A stretch of DNA of 64,000 nucleotides from Acestrorhynchus altus (lineage: Eukaryota > Chordata > Actinopteri > Characiformes > Acestrorhynchidae), in contig CM067525.1 of assembly GCA_034509495.1 (NCBI GenBank), forward strand, positions 1,689,348-1,753,347, given 5' to 3'. The notes below the pieces were generated by a model, which saw only the letters and a list, made by a program, of their open reading frames with translations, was not told the origin of the DNA and did not search any database. Positions 1 to 12,154 of the stretch are shown here, piece by piece (position 1 is the first letter of the stretch; each line of letters begins with the position of its first letter). The position numbers and the translations under genes are program-made.

Positions 1-62
1 TTAAACTTAAGCATCTCCTCTAAACTGAAGGAATGATTTATTAGGGGAACAGTTAAAGTTAT

Positions 63-275
63 GAAATGGAAGGAACCTACTGATAAACTGAGGGAACGAG
101 TCATGAAATCAAGGGGAACTACTGATAAACTGAGGGAACGACTTGTGAAATGAAGGGAACCTGTTGGTAAACTGAGGGAACGAGTTATGAAATTAAGGGA
201 ACTTGTTGGTAAACTGAGGGAACGAGTTATGAAATGAAGGGAAACTGTTGGTGAACTGGGGGAACGAGTTATGAA
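63..275. repeat. 42-bp minisatellite, about five copies, in ppp1r21 intron 1
   Basis: About five degenerate copies of a 42-bp unit with the core 'aaactgagggaacgagttat' start about 65 bp inside intron 1 of ppp1r21. Copies differ at a few bases each. Confidence 0.85.
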
Positions 276-341
276 GGGTTTATTAAAATGTGGTTTAAAG
301 CGGTCAGTCGTGTTAGCTGACGGTCTGTGTCGTTTCCTTAC

Positions 342-395
342 CTTAGAGTACTCCTGCGCGAGCTTACTGTACTTAGACTGGAGATCTGCAGCCAT
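342..395 (-). CDS. ppp1r21: PPP1R21 first coding exon (partial gene, continues off the left edge)
   Basis: On the minus strand an ATG at 395 opens an 18-codon exon, MAADLQSKYSKLAQEYSK, followed at once by a strong donor (AAG|GTAAGG). This closely matches, from memory, the start of human PPP1R21/KLRAQ1 (MASAELQGKYQKLAQEYSK, then LRAQ). PPP1R21 is an early-endosome coiled-coil protein of the FERRY mRNA-transport complex, also described as a protein phosphatase 1 regulatory subunit. The exon ends in phase 0, where the human protein continues into the KLRAQ segment. All later exons lie outside the window. In human, PPP1R21 is the neighbour of STON1, which is also in this window, and that supports the call. 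An ETS-type site and a CpG-rich stretch lie upstream on the minus strand. The remaining doubt comes only from the short length. Confidence 0.82.
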
Positions 396-559
396 GATCC
401 AGGTGAGTCAGGTGAGTCAGGTGATCCAGATGGTTTATAAAATAAAAGTCTCTTAACAGTCGGATTAAACGGGCAGCTGAGCTGAAATAAAGGTGCTCTT
501 TAGTCTGTATCCGATCTTTAATCTGAACTGAAGTTAAACTTGTTCGGCTAAACTGCAGA

Positions 560-870
560 TAAAGATCAGCTTTCCTCAGAAAACCATGACAACCGTCCCC
601 CAGTAAAGCCGTAATAAACCAGTAAACGTTTATTCGGGTTGTTTACTTCCGGTTCTATCCGGCTCGGTTAGCATTAGCCCCCGAGCTAACAGTCAGAAAG
701 AGAAACCGAGAAACTGGAGCTTCAATAAAAACATCTTCAGGCTTCAATAAACCCAAACCGAACCAAACCGAACCGAACCGAACCGCCGCGGCCCTGAACG
801 GCAGAGCCGCACTGTGAAGCTATGGCAACCAGACCGAGTCACACATTTCACAACAAAAGTCCCGCTTCGA
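560..870 (-). promoter_or_regulatory. CpG-rich putative promoter and 5' leader of ppp1r21
   Basis: This stretch is GC- and CpG-rich compared with the AT-rich DNA on its left and right. On the minus strand it has a consensus ETS-type site, CCGGAAGT (plus-strand positions 645-652), often found at housekeeping start sites. It lies about 250 bp upstream of the ppp1r21 ATG. A short run of AACCG units (about 755-785) lies inside it. The exact start site cannot be read from sequence. Confidence 0.5.
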
Positions 871-949
871 GTCTCATCCGAGTACAATAAACCGGATTAA
901 GTTTAATCTCGGATTAATTGAAACGAATCCATCAAAATATACTAATAAT

Positions 950-1225
950 AAACACAGCATTTATTATAAAAACAATTATTTATTAAACAGAACAATTTAT
1001 TAAAAAAATAATTAATTATGAAATAAACAGAATTAATTATGAAATAAACCGAATCATTTATTAAATCAACCGAATTAATTATTAAATTAACATAATTAAT
1101 TATGAAATAAACAGAATCCATTGTTAAATAAATTGAATTATTAAACAAACAGAACTAATTATTAAATCAACAGAATCATTTATTAAATAAACCTAATTAC
1201 TAATTCTAAAAGAAAAGTATAAAAA

Positions 1226-1302
<77 letters not shown>
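950..1302. repeat. AT-rich degenerate tandem repeat ending in a (TA)n microsatellite
   Basis: From about 950 to 1195 the sequence repeats variants of 'attaaataaacagaatcatt' with a period near 20-23 bp. Positions 1231-1302 are an almost pure TA dinucleotide run. No coding signal is visible; the short reading frame across it (I/N/Y/F-rich) is a product of composition. Confidence 0.8.
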
Positions 1303-1304
<2 letters not shown>

Positions 1305-1309
1305 GATGG

Positions 1310-1620
1310 AAACAATATTTATTAAATTTTTAAACAAGGGTGGAGTGTTGATAGAGCGTCCAATAGCATCCACACATTTTCAATCAGGGACAGGTCTGGA
1401 GATGAGACCGACCACAGCATAGTATCTGTGTCTTCAAGACAAGCTTTTGACATGGCAGCAGTGTGTGGACGAGCGTCATTCTTTTTGAATAGAGCAGACC
1501 GTGGTGCCTCCACACACAATTTCTTTGGTCATCTCCACTGAGACTGAAGATGATCTGCTGCCATTCTGAGAGTCTGGTATGACACCACTGCAGTCAGCTG
1601 ATTCCTTCTGGGTGCAGCAG
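1310..1620 (-). mobile_element. Tc1-like transposase fragment (C-terminal, decayed)
   Basis: Minus-strand translation gives NDARPHTAAMSKACLEDTDT and then SSPDLSLIENVW. These are the 'D-x-RPHTA' and 'SPDLSPIENVW' blocks around the second and third catalytic acids of Tc1/mariner DDE transposases. Only the C-terminal third is present, with no terminal repeats seen. It belongs to the same subfamily as the copies at 6.4, 12.3 and 56.0 kb. Confidence 0.75.
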
Positions 1621-1644
1621 TGTATAAGGATTATTTAGTAAAAG

Positions 1645-1691
<47 letters not shown>
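1645..1691. repeat. (AAT)n microsatellite
   Basis: About 15 uninterrupted AAT units. Translation as poly-Asn in one frame is meaningless. From here to the rtn4 3' end (about 2660) I see no gene. Confidence 0.95.
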
Positions 1692-1692
<1 letters not shown>

Positions 1693-2659
1693 CCAATAAA
1701 TGTGCATCTGTTACTTTTCCAGGTTTTCACAACTTTCCAGGATTTGCAATGACTGTCTTTTGTAATCTATCATGGTTTATCTCAGAGGTTAAGAGGTTGT
1801 GCAATATGTGAGGATCATCAATGACCAATCATGTATTGTGCACTATTTGACCTACAAAGGGTCACTGTGATTACACTTTCATGCTGTGAGCAGAACAGCC
1901 ATCCAGAGATTCTGCAGTCGTGCAGTGTCCACGTCATCTCCCAGTTGTGACGCTAAAGCAGTTTTCTCAGCCAAAGTGATGGACGTGTGACCTCTACTTT
2001 TCTGTACATTTTGATAAAGAATTTGGATAAACAAGTGATTTGATCCAACATTTTTTAAAAAACATTTTGGCTTTTCCAAACCTACCAAGTGCGCCCCCTT
2101 ATGGTTAAAAATTCAGCTGTTGTATCTATAGCCACCTCAGTTGATAATGCCAGTATGTAAAAGGGCAGAGACTTATCAAATGTGTGGTTGGTCATTGCGG
2201 CAACATAGAAGGCAGAGAAGAGTCTGACCGGCTGCTTTTTACCTTATTCCTCACTAACCCCCGCCTTGCACTTGTTTTCAAGAAGTTCAGCTGTGGTGGG
2301 CGTGACTTTGAATGTAAATGAAGCCAATAAACAAACTTGTCTTAACTGTAAGTCTCCATTAAAATAAAGGGGACACAGTGAGGAACATTTTATAAAGTAA
2401 GGCAGGGACATAGTTGCTGTTTTAGACTTTCTTTAAAACATTCCAGCATTCAGTGCTGCACTGCCCCCTAGCAGTGTTGTGTGTACTGCACCTCATACAC
2501 ATAACATTCATTTCTGAGGACGCGCTTCATGTGCATCAAGTACAAGAAGCCTGTAGAGTATTTGTCAAACGTCGATATCTGCTGATACTCTGGCTGGATG
2601 TACTCTCCAACGGCATCACCTTCCCAGGCTTCAACACAACGATACAACACAAAGAAGGT

Positions 2660-3563
2660 GGAGTCATTCGTCTAGAAGCTTTATTGGTGCTTGTTTTACA
2701 TTTCACAATGCATTCCACTGAGTTCACCACGACTGTATGAAGTTATCATTCACAATTACTTGCATAACAAACAATGCTTTAAGATTTCATGTTACATCAT
2801 TTTGCAGCTGTAGGTATTGGGTCCACAGGAAAAAAAAAGAGACAACTTTAAATATTTTTTTTTTCTTTTTCTTTTTTTAAGTCAACGTTTGTAAACGTGT
2901 TCTTCCAGAGATTGCACTACATTGCTGCAATGAGGTGAAATGACGTCTCGATATATGCTTATCTTGCAAGATTCTATTTGCCTAGAAATACTCAGAAGCA
3001 TGAAGTGCTATGGAGCAACTCTTCGCTAGTAGTTTTATCACAAGAGCCGCTTGAAAGAGCGAGAAGCTTTGTGAAAGTCTACACATTGAATCAATAAAAC
3101 AGTACAACCACAGTAACACTAAATTATACCAAAAATGGACAGATACCCAATTTTTTTGCCCAAAAAAATGGTACCATTAAACACTCCCTCATTAAAAAAA
3201 ACAAATATTTAAATTATGTGTGAAGTACTGGGCTCTCCGGAAAGAACAGATCCAGGTAATGGAATACTACTTCTTGCTTAGAGGTGACAGTAAAGATGTT
3301 ATTCGCTCATTCTTATCAGTCAGTGTCTCGAAAAAAATACATAGTGGCTCAAATGTTTTTAACAACTTCATCGTAGTGACCGTGCTGGGCGGAAATGGAA
3401 GAAAAGGGAAGGGGGGACAGATAAGCAGTTATCCACAGGGTGAGGGATTCAGTAAAAGAGATGAAAATAACAGTGTAGAGGAGGGCACCGCACCCTGATC
3501 CTCACAGCAACCCCAACAGCCTAAACGTGACCGATTCCTTCCAGCATAACCATCCTTCGCTCT
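2660..3563 (-). other. rtn4: rtn4 3' untranslated region with AATAAA signal
   Basis: Downstream of the rtn4 stop (3564-3566, minus strand) about 900 nt of non-coding, partly A/T-rich sequence leads to a canonical AATAAA on the minus strand (plus-strand positions 2680-2685). No other gene occupies the interval. The end is inferred from the signal; no transcript evidence is available. Confidence 0.6.
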
Positions 3564-6500
3564 TCACTCGGCCTTCTTCTTCGCGCCAGGAATTTTAGCC
3601 TGGATCCTACAGAAACCACAGGAGAGAAGATGTGTCAGCCCAAAAATGTCCACATCTGAAATCCATTCAGTTACACAGTCCAACACCAATCAACCATACA
3701 CCAATCCCTGTTTCTGCTCTCCCTGCCCATCCCATCACCTCCTCTGATCATACAGGAGCTCTTTGTAGATCTATAATTACAGACTGTAGTTCATCTGTTT
3801 CTCTGCAGACTTTATTCTCCTCCTTTCACCCTGATCTTCAATGATCAGGACCCCACAGAGCAGCTATTATGTGGGTGGTGGGTCATTCTCTGGTGTGAAT
3901 AAAGGTACATCATTGTACAGTTCTAAAGCAGAACCAGCAGAAACACTGGGTTAAACTATTGTTACAACTCAAAGAACCTTTCATCACTTTTTAAAACCCT
4001 TTTGGCTAAAACCAAACCAATTGGACACCAAACATAAATTATATCTGAACTTACTTTCCAACGACATCCTTGATCTGGTTGTTTACCAGGGCCACGTAAT
4101 GATCGATTTGTGTCTGTGGGAGACATAACAGTGTTAATAACACACAATGATGACATCACAGCATTACAAACTGCAGAGGTAATAAAGACGTTTATTGGCT
4201 ACATTCACACAGCAGGTAAAAGGTTAGATTAGATAGAACTTTATTGATCCCTTGGGAGGGTTCCCTCGGGGAAATTAAGGGTCCAGCAGCAGAAAGAGAT
4301 AATTCAGTAACGAAACACTATATAAGTATAAAGAATTTATAATATAGAGACTATATTACAATATATATATATATAGTGCATGAAAAAGGAGTCCTGTAGG
4401 AGGCGGTATTGAACATTATTATTGCACCTTTAAACTTTATTGCAGAAAGTCCAGTTGTGGATCAAATCATTCAAAAACGCACCGATTCTCACATCTTCAA
4501 TTCTGCTTTGGGCCACTTTCATATGTGGTACTGAAATCCGATCCATATCAAACTCAAGTCAGTCCGTCTTGAATTTTACGTTACGACGGCGTTCCTCATC
4601 AATGGACGACAGCGGGGAGGGAGGTGTTCAGTGGTGGGATAATTAGGTAACAGACCTCAAAGATCTGGACTGACAGCTCTGTTCAAACTGAATTAGAGGA
4701 CATACAGCGACTGCAGGAGGGCGTGGCGGCAGCAAAGGAAAATACCAAGAAGAGGAGTCCAGCTGAGATGGCTCCCGTGAGACGGCCTAAGAAAATCGGG
4801 TTTGGTCCACACTGCGGTGTGAATGAAGCCTTTGATTTACACAGTTATCAAAAAAAAAAAGGATGTGAAAGTACAATCGGTGAATATTATCTGAACAGGT
4901 ACTGAAACACCATGAAACACGTGCTACGAGAAAGCAGAGAAAGGGAAGGGAGGATGTATTTGCATACATTCTACACCTAAAGGAAACTGAAAACAACCCA
5001 ACCCAAACTTGCACTCGCTGATCAGTTATCTTCTAAAACAACACACCGGTACATTCAGCGTCAACAAAACGCTGCACTTAACATTCCAGTACCTTCTGCA
5101 GATGGATTTGCAAGAAGGGGTCGCTCTTAAAACAAGCAGAGTTAAGACAGTTAAGCTTTTTTATGAACTGTGAGAAGCAGGTTGATAATTCCCTAGAGGA
5201 GGAAAACACCGCAGAACGACTGTACTGTTGAACAAATACAATCTTGATGAGCAAAGGGCTTCGTTTTAATGAGATCACCGACTCGTCTATAGGACTGCGA
5301 ACGCTGCGGGTTTGTGATTGATTTTAGAGCCTTATCTTCGGATTCCCAAGAGAGAAATCAATTCCTGGGCTGTCACTCGCACCGTCTTTATTTTTGTTTT
5401 TTTAACCCCTACCACATAACTCGGACTAACTGCCATCTAACCTGCCATCACTGATACGCAGACCCTAATAATCTGCTGCTGTTAATGTTAAAACCACCAT
5501 CAAACTACCATTAATCTAGTACACCTGAACGTCACAGCAGATACGTGGTCCAGTGTCCCCCAACTAATAAAAGTATAAGTAGTTTGACCAGGGGAGGACA
5601 GGTCCTCTCTGCACCATCAACTGATTTGATATTTTGTGTCCAGCTAACATTTATTTTCAGCTGATTATTTTCACCATAAAATAACAAATTGTTTGATTCT
5701 TTATTTCCAATATTGGTATAAAAAAAATACACACGGTATGATCAATGTTAAAACCAGGGTATACTGAAAACTAAGATCAATATCAAATATCCACCACTGA
5801 TACGACCAGTAATGAACTGACCAATGGGCCACTGAGACAGTGAAGGGACCACAGGGGACTCCTGTAACCCCCTCCACAATCCCTCCTCTTCCTCCCCAAA
5901 CCAACGCCCATGTCCCCTTCACAGGGCTGTAAAACGTTTAGCCCCAGTTTTAAACCCAACACAGTTTGTTCGCCTGGAGCAGAGTCGCCGTGGAAGCTCT
6001 TACCTGATGTTTCTCGTAGACTATTGGGCAACTGAAAGCACCAACCAGACCTGCAAGGTTGAAACAAACACATTCAGTGTTGCTTTCAGTTCACCATGGA
6101 AACCACCTGGCAAGCAGAGCATGTTCCACTTACCCAGAAACCCACTAAATTACCCACAGCATATTTCCCCCCGGGTGCAGTCTAAAGATAACGTACACTC
6201 AAAGAAAAACGGGTTCTATATAGAACTGAACAGATTTTATTTAACATGTAACAATAACGGAACTGTTCTGCTGCTATAAATATAACATTTGTAAAATGTT
6301 ATAAAAAACCAAAAACATTTATTACATGATTATATCAGAAACATCAAAATCTCTGAAATTGACTATTTTTGGGACACTACATCGTCCAAACGAAAAACAG
6401 CTACTGTGGACAGAAAACCGTCATGATACTATACATATCACTGTCAAATTAATAGTTGCACCCAGAAGGCAGTGTGGGACTGCAGTGCTATTTGGTAGGA

Positions 6501-9500
6501 AGATCAATAACTGATGATAACTGTAGTCTGATCTGATCAATATTTATTGATCTACACATTCCTAATGGTGTTCTGTGATGATCCATCCCATGCAGCTTGA
6601 ATTGAAAAGTAGGACCACTGAAATTGCACCAACTCCATGACACCAGACCTTCTGGACATGTGAAAAACCCACACACTTTACTAAGTTCAATATTTTATAT
6701 TTATTATATATAAAGTATTTCATTAAAAAACTAGAATGTTTCAAGAACATTTTGAATTAAATTATGGACACTTTGTGGAGACACAGCTAGACCACTATTA
6801 CATAATATGGACTCAAATTTGGGCAGTTTGGATGTTGCGCTTACTACAGCCAACGCCCAAGCCTCTCGCTGTTACACAACAGAGAAAAATTCAGGAATGT
6901 CAGCAATCACTCCAATATGTGAAGCTGCCTGAAGTGTCTGCTCCTCAGCATTCTCACAGGAAAATGCAAATCACTTCTCTCTCAAACGCAATTACTCAGA
7001 CACCAAAACAGCAAACATTTCTGAGAACGATGGAGGAAAGATGTTTCCCTGTCTGGCAACCAAATGGTATTTAAGCACGCTAAGGAAACTGGCCCGTCAG
7101 ATTAGGCCCGTCAAGAACCTGTTGGCAGTTTGGAAATTAGATTTGTGGATTTGCTGGGTTTCTATGGGTGCAATCATAGGGGTGTAAAAGGACGCACAAG
7201 TCAGTGTTAAGTCCGGAACTGAGAGCAGACCATCGGTGGCAGCTGCAGTAGCTGTTTAATTAATGAATGACTTATTAACCCAAAACTGGTCAAAATCCAT
7301 GCACTGGAACTGGCCTTACCCAGAATGAGAATCGTGAGTCCATTAAACAAGGCACCAATGTACGTCAGGATCCACATGAATACAGCAAACTAGAGGGAGA
7401 CACCAAAAACACAACACAGACAAAAGCTTCAGTATCAGCACATAAATCCTGAACATGTATTTCTGGTTGGACTGATCGACCCACCACAGACATAATAGCT
7501 GCTCTGTGGTGGTCCTGATCATTGAACATTAGGGTGAAAGGAGGAGAATAAAAGTATCAAAGAAAGATATGAACTACCGTCTGTAATTATAGAACTACAA
7601 AGACCTCCTGTGTGGTCAGTGGAGCTGATAGGATGGACAGTTAATGCAAATACAAGTGGTCATAATGTTATGGCAGATCAATACGTGTTAATTGCAAGCT
7701 AGTTTCAAAATAAAAATGTCTTTTCTTAAACCACACTGACATAAAAATGAACAAACAGCACTGAGCTATAAAAGAAATAGCACAAAGAAACACCTCGTTT
7801 CCTCAAGGCTGAAGAAAGGACCCTCACCTTGAGAGAATCGACCAAATCCTCGACCAGGAACAGGCGGCGCAGCTCAATAATGGTGGCATTGATCCGCCCC
7901 AGTGCTATGTCACTGTATTTATGGACCAGCTGTGCAGGCAAAGCGATCTCCTGCTCCAGGTACTGCCTACAGAGACAAAAATCCCTCATTAATCTCCAGG
8001 TCCAGGACCATAACTTTGTGAGCACAGACACTTCCTACAGAGATGCTGGAGGTGTTATAAGAGGTAGAGAGGAGGTGTTTATTAGCCAGCTTAGTCGGAG
8101 TGGAGACCAATGGGTTTCTGTAAAAGTTAAATCCAGCTTATTCGATCTTAATGAGTGTCGAGAACAAGGCTTAATCTGCGTAGCTGGCAGAGAAAAGGAG
8201 GAACCACAAACACAGGTCTGGAAAACACCTCAAACCCAAAGCCAGCAATGTTTGAGGAGCGATGAGTCAAACACCTCATCCACGCTGTACCGTTTAGACA
8301 AGGAAATGCACAACGTCTTATAACGACGCGTCAGTGGCTGTCGCCAGCTGTTAAAACTGCTGAAACTGGGTGACGGTGTTATCCACGATCCGTGGACGGA
8401 CTACAACCCTACTCCAAACCCCACCACTCACTTGAATGGATGCCCTTCGTCGGATTTCTGGATGGCCTGGAGGATGCCCTTGTATATCCTGAATGTGATG
8501 GTGACGGAGAGGAGGGCCAGGGCCACGTAGGAGAGAACGCTGATGATGCTGCATACGCTGAGGGACAGCAGGAGCAACAGGCTGGCTCCGAACACAACCC
8601 CCGTGTTCTTCACATCGCGCCAGTAAAGGAGGTCCACCACTGAAATACAAGAGAAGGCTCATAACCACTGTGCAAAAGAAACACTTCCACTTCTTCTCAA
8701 AATAAAACAGGTCAAACAAGAGCAGCAGGTTGAACCAATAATCCCAAACGTGCTTTAAAGCAGGTCTCCTTACTTCTACACTCACTGTCCATTTCATCAG
8801 CTGACCACACAGGAGCCCTTTGTACTTCAGACACAGCAGTTCTGCTGGAGTTTTTAAACACTGTGTCCACTCTATACACTCCTACCTGGTTGCTCTACCT
8901 TGTAGAGTTTGACTGAGTCCAGCCGTGACACTGAGAGGTTTAAACACTCCAGCATTAACACACCACCACCATGTCAGTGTGACTGCAGTGCTGAGAATGA
9001 CCCACCACCCACATAATAGCTGCTCATAGCTGCTCTGTGGTGGTCCTGTGGGGTCCTGATCATTGAAGATCAGGGTGAAAGGAGGAGACCAAGTCTGCAG
9101 AGAAACAGATTAACTACAGTCTGGAATTATAGAACTACAAACTGCTCCTGTGTGGTCAGAGGAGCTGATAAGAAGACAGTGAGTGTAGAAACAAGGTGGT
9201 GGTCATTATGCATTGACCAATCAATGACTGGTATCTAAGTTTGACCCTTCTTTTGTCTTTATAATCACGTGGACAAGAATCAAGTGAGGTTATGATGAAA
9301 ACAGCAAAATGTTAAGAATAACAGAAAAAAACTAACAAAAGTTAATGAATTAAACAGAGAAATATTAAAAAAAAAGATTAGAAAAATAATAATTAGCTGA
9401 GTTTGACTTGTTAAAAATGTACTGGTCACAAATATCCACAAGTGCACAAGACCAGTGGGTCACAAAGTCACCAACTCCAAAAATAGAAAACAAAAATACC

Positions 9501-11587
9501 CGACCTCTGAACTCTACATGCCTAATATGTCACACGACACTTTACGATTCACTCGTTTTACCTAAGAAAGTCTAAAACCAATATTCAGCACAACGCCGTT
9601 CAGAACACAACAGAAAGCTCCGAGACAATGCGTCGCAGAACCGTAACTTTCAGGAGGACTTTACGTCTCCAACTAGAGATTAAAATTAAAAGTCAACTAT
9701 TTTTGTGAGGCTGATATTCACACATTTAAATGCAAATTAGTAATTTTATTTTTTAATTTAACCTTTTATTTATTCTAATTATTATATCTATTTTCATTTT
9801 TATTACCATTTAATTGTAATTATTTTGCTCTGTCAATAACATGGCAAAAAAATAAATCTCACGTTGATTTATCTACATAACACTACGTACAGTTTATCTG
9901 ATCTACTGTCCCAAAAAATAAATTATATTATTGCCATGTTAAGACTGATTTTGCAGCTGAAATGATGATAATATAGTATAATAATGCAATTACACGCTTT
10001 TTAAGAGAAGTCAACTGTAAATGATTAACAAAATGTAGAGATTGGAATTATAAAATAAATGTTTAATATAAACAAATACAGCATTTAAAACAAAACCTCT
10101 GTTGACACCGAATCACTGGGGTTAATGAGCTCCTCGCTCAGAAAAACATAACGGACTACATCGAGGTCATCAAAAATTAATGAGGCTGTATTCATTGTAC
10201 TATAAGTCGATAAAGTAATTATCTCGAAGCACCTAATTACAATTATTAATTTACAAATCCTATTCAAAATTAAGTAAAATCAGATGGTTCTGAAGGTTAA
10301 TCCAAATTGAACCGTGATTTGGAACAAAAATAAATAAATAAAAATGAATGCAAGCCAAAGATCCATATTTCTGGCTGCAGGCATGTCGCTCGTCTGCCCC
10401 TCTGACCTCATTTGGCTTAAACCTTAGGGGCTAAAAAACTGGATCACTTTATACCCATATGACCCTCCTCTCACTCTGGAAAAAATGACCAGACCCTGAC
10501 CCTGACCAGAGCTGTGTGCTCATCACATCTCTCTCAGCTTAATCCCGGCCTTCTTTCAGAGGGACAGCTGCTCGCGCAAAACAGCACAAACCAGCAAAAC
10601 ACCAGTCCCATCCCAGCGGGGTAAAGGGAATGCCACGGACCCTGAAACCTGACGTGAAACCATTTCGTTCACAACTAACTAAAGGGTTCAATAATTATGC
10701 ACACACAAGGCATGTTTGAAAAGAGTTTTATAGATATTCGAATCTCAGATCGGATATCTGCTTCCAAGAGACCACACCGCGGCCAACCCCCAAAAACACT
10801 GTTCTACCGGCTGCACACGGAGCTTAAACGAGCAAGCAGGTGGCTGCTGAGACCAGCAAACCTACGTTCATTAAAACAAACACTTACAGATAAATATTGA
10901 TTCTGGTCTTCATTAAATTGTATATTGCACAGCTTGAGTGACAAACTGATATTTATATCTATATTGGGACACAAACAGAGCATAAAAACTACTAAAAATG
11001 CAAACTGCACAGGATTATGTTACGAGGTCTAATTCATTCATTACGATGTTTCTACGATAAAACCATAATCGCAGCGTCATCGACCCTGAACAGCATTTCC
11101 ACACAAATGAGCGCGAGCTCATTACTATGTGGTCATTTTATATCTAGTATAGAACAGTTAGGATTCATCATCCAGCCTCTTAACTTCCCGTAAAACGACT
11201 ACATTTGGGCGTGTGGCAGCTCGTCTTCTAGCGCCAGGGTGAGGTGGGCAATTCCAGGCAGGTCAGTCCAGAATTAGATCTGAAAGAGGTTATTTTCTGA
11301 CCGCTTGCCGTCTCTCCGCGCGGCCGGACGGTCTAACACTGAGACTAATATGGAGACCAGCTGTTTGACCAGTGCTGCAACGTTACCATTACATCACAAT
11401 ACAGTTCAACAAGCAGCAGCGTTTGGACGGTCAGAACACAGCTTTTATTACATCATTATCCCTCCACTTTTCCACGGTGACATCAGCACCATTACATCAC
11501 TGACGCTTCTCAGATCCAGCACTCGTTCTGATTTCTCAGGTCTTTCGAACAGAACACACTCTCTCACTCACACATACACACTTTCAT

Positions 11588-11637
<50 letters not shown>

Positions 11638-12090
11638 TCTCCCTCACACACACACTCCCCTGTCTGTCTCTCTCACCCACACACACGCTCTCCCTGTCTC
11701 TGTCTCTCACACTGTCCCCCTGTCTCTCTCGCTCTCTCTCACACTCCCCCTGTCTCTTTACCCTGTCCCGGTAGGATTGTCTACATATGGTAAACACTGC
11801 GCGGCTCAGCGCGGCTAAAAATAGCCCCTCTCCTCTGCCGCGTGCATCTGCGCGCGCGCCTGCTGGGGGGGGGGGGGGGATGTGCCGCTGCAGACAGACC
11901 GGTTCGGTTCCTGGAGCAGCAGATCTGATCTTATGGTAAACACTCACTGACCCCGATCTGTGTCCATCCTGAAGCTCCGGGACGCGAAGGTTCAGCAGCG
12001 CGAGCGCGCGCACTTCCTGCTGGGACGGAGGAGGGAGCGCGACGGCGCATGCGCGGTGACGACATGCACTACAGTAACAATTGTACACTG

Positions 12091-12154
<64 letters not shown>

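Noticed and set aside
393..401. Plus-strand ATGATCCAG followed by GTGAGT as a start exon
   Set aside because: No downstream plus-strand gene fits, and the opposite strand carries the well-matched ppp1r21 exon at the same place.
8351..8797. 148-codon minus-strand open frame over the first reticulon-domain exon
   Set aside because: It overlaps the VVDLLYWRD exon in a different frame; the true frame has the family motifs and correct splice phases.
11950..11975. Minus-strand ATG with a nearby donor as another rtn4 first coding exon
   Set aside because: The donor leaves phase 2, while rtn4 exons 2, 3 and 4 need phase 1; an in-frame stop follows at once.
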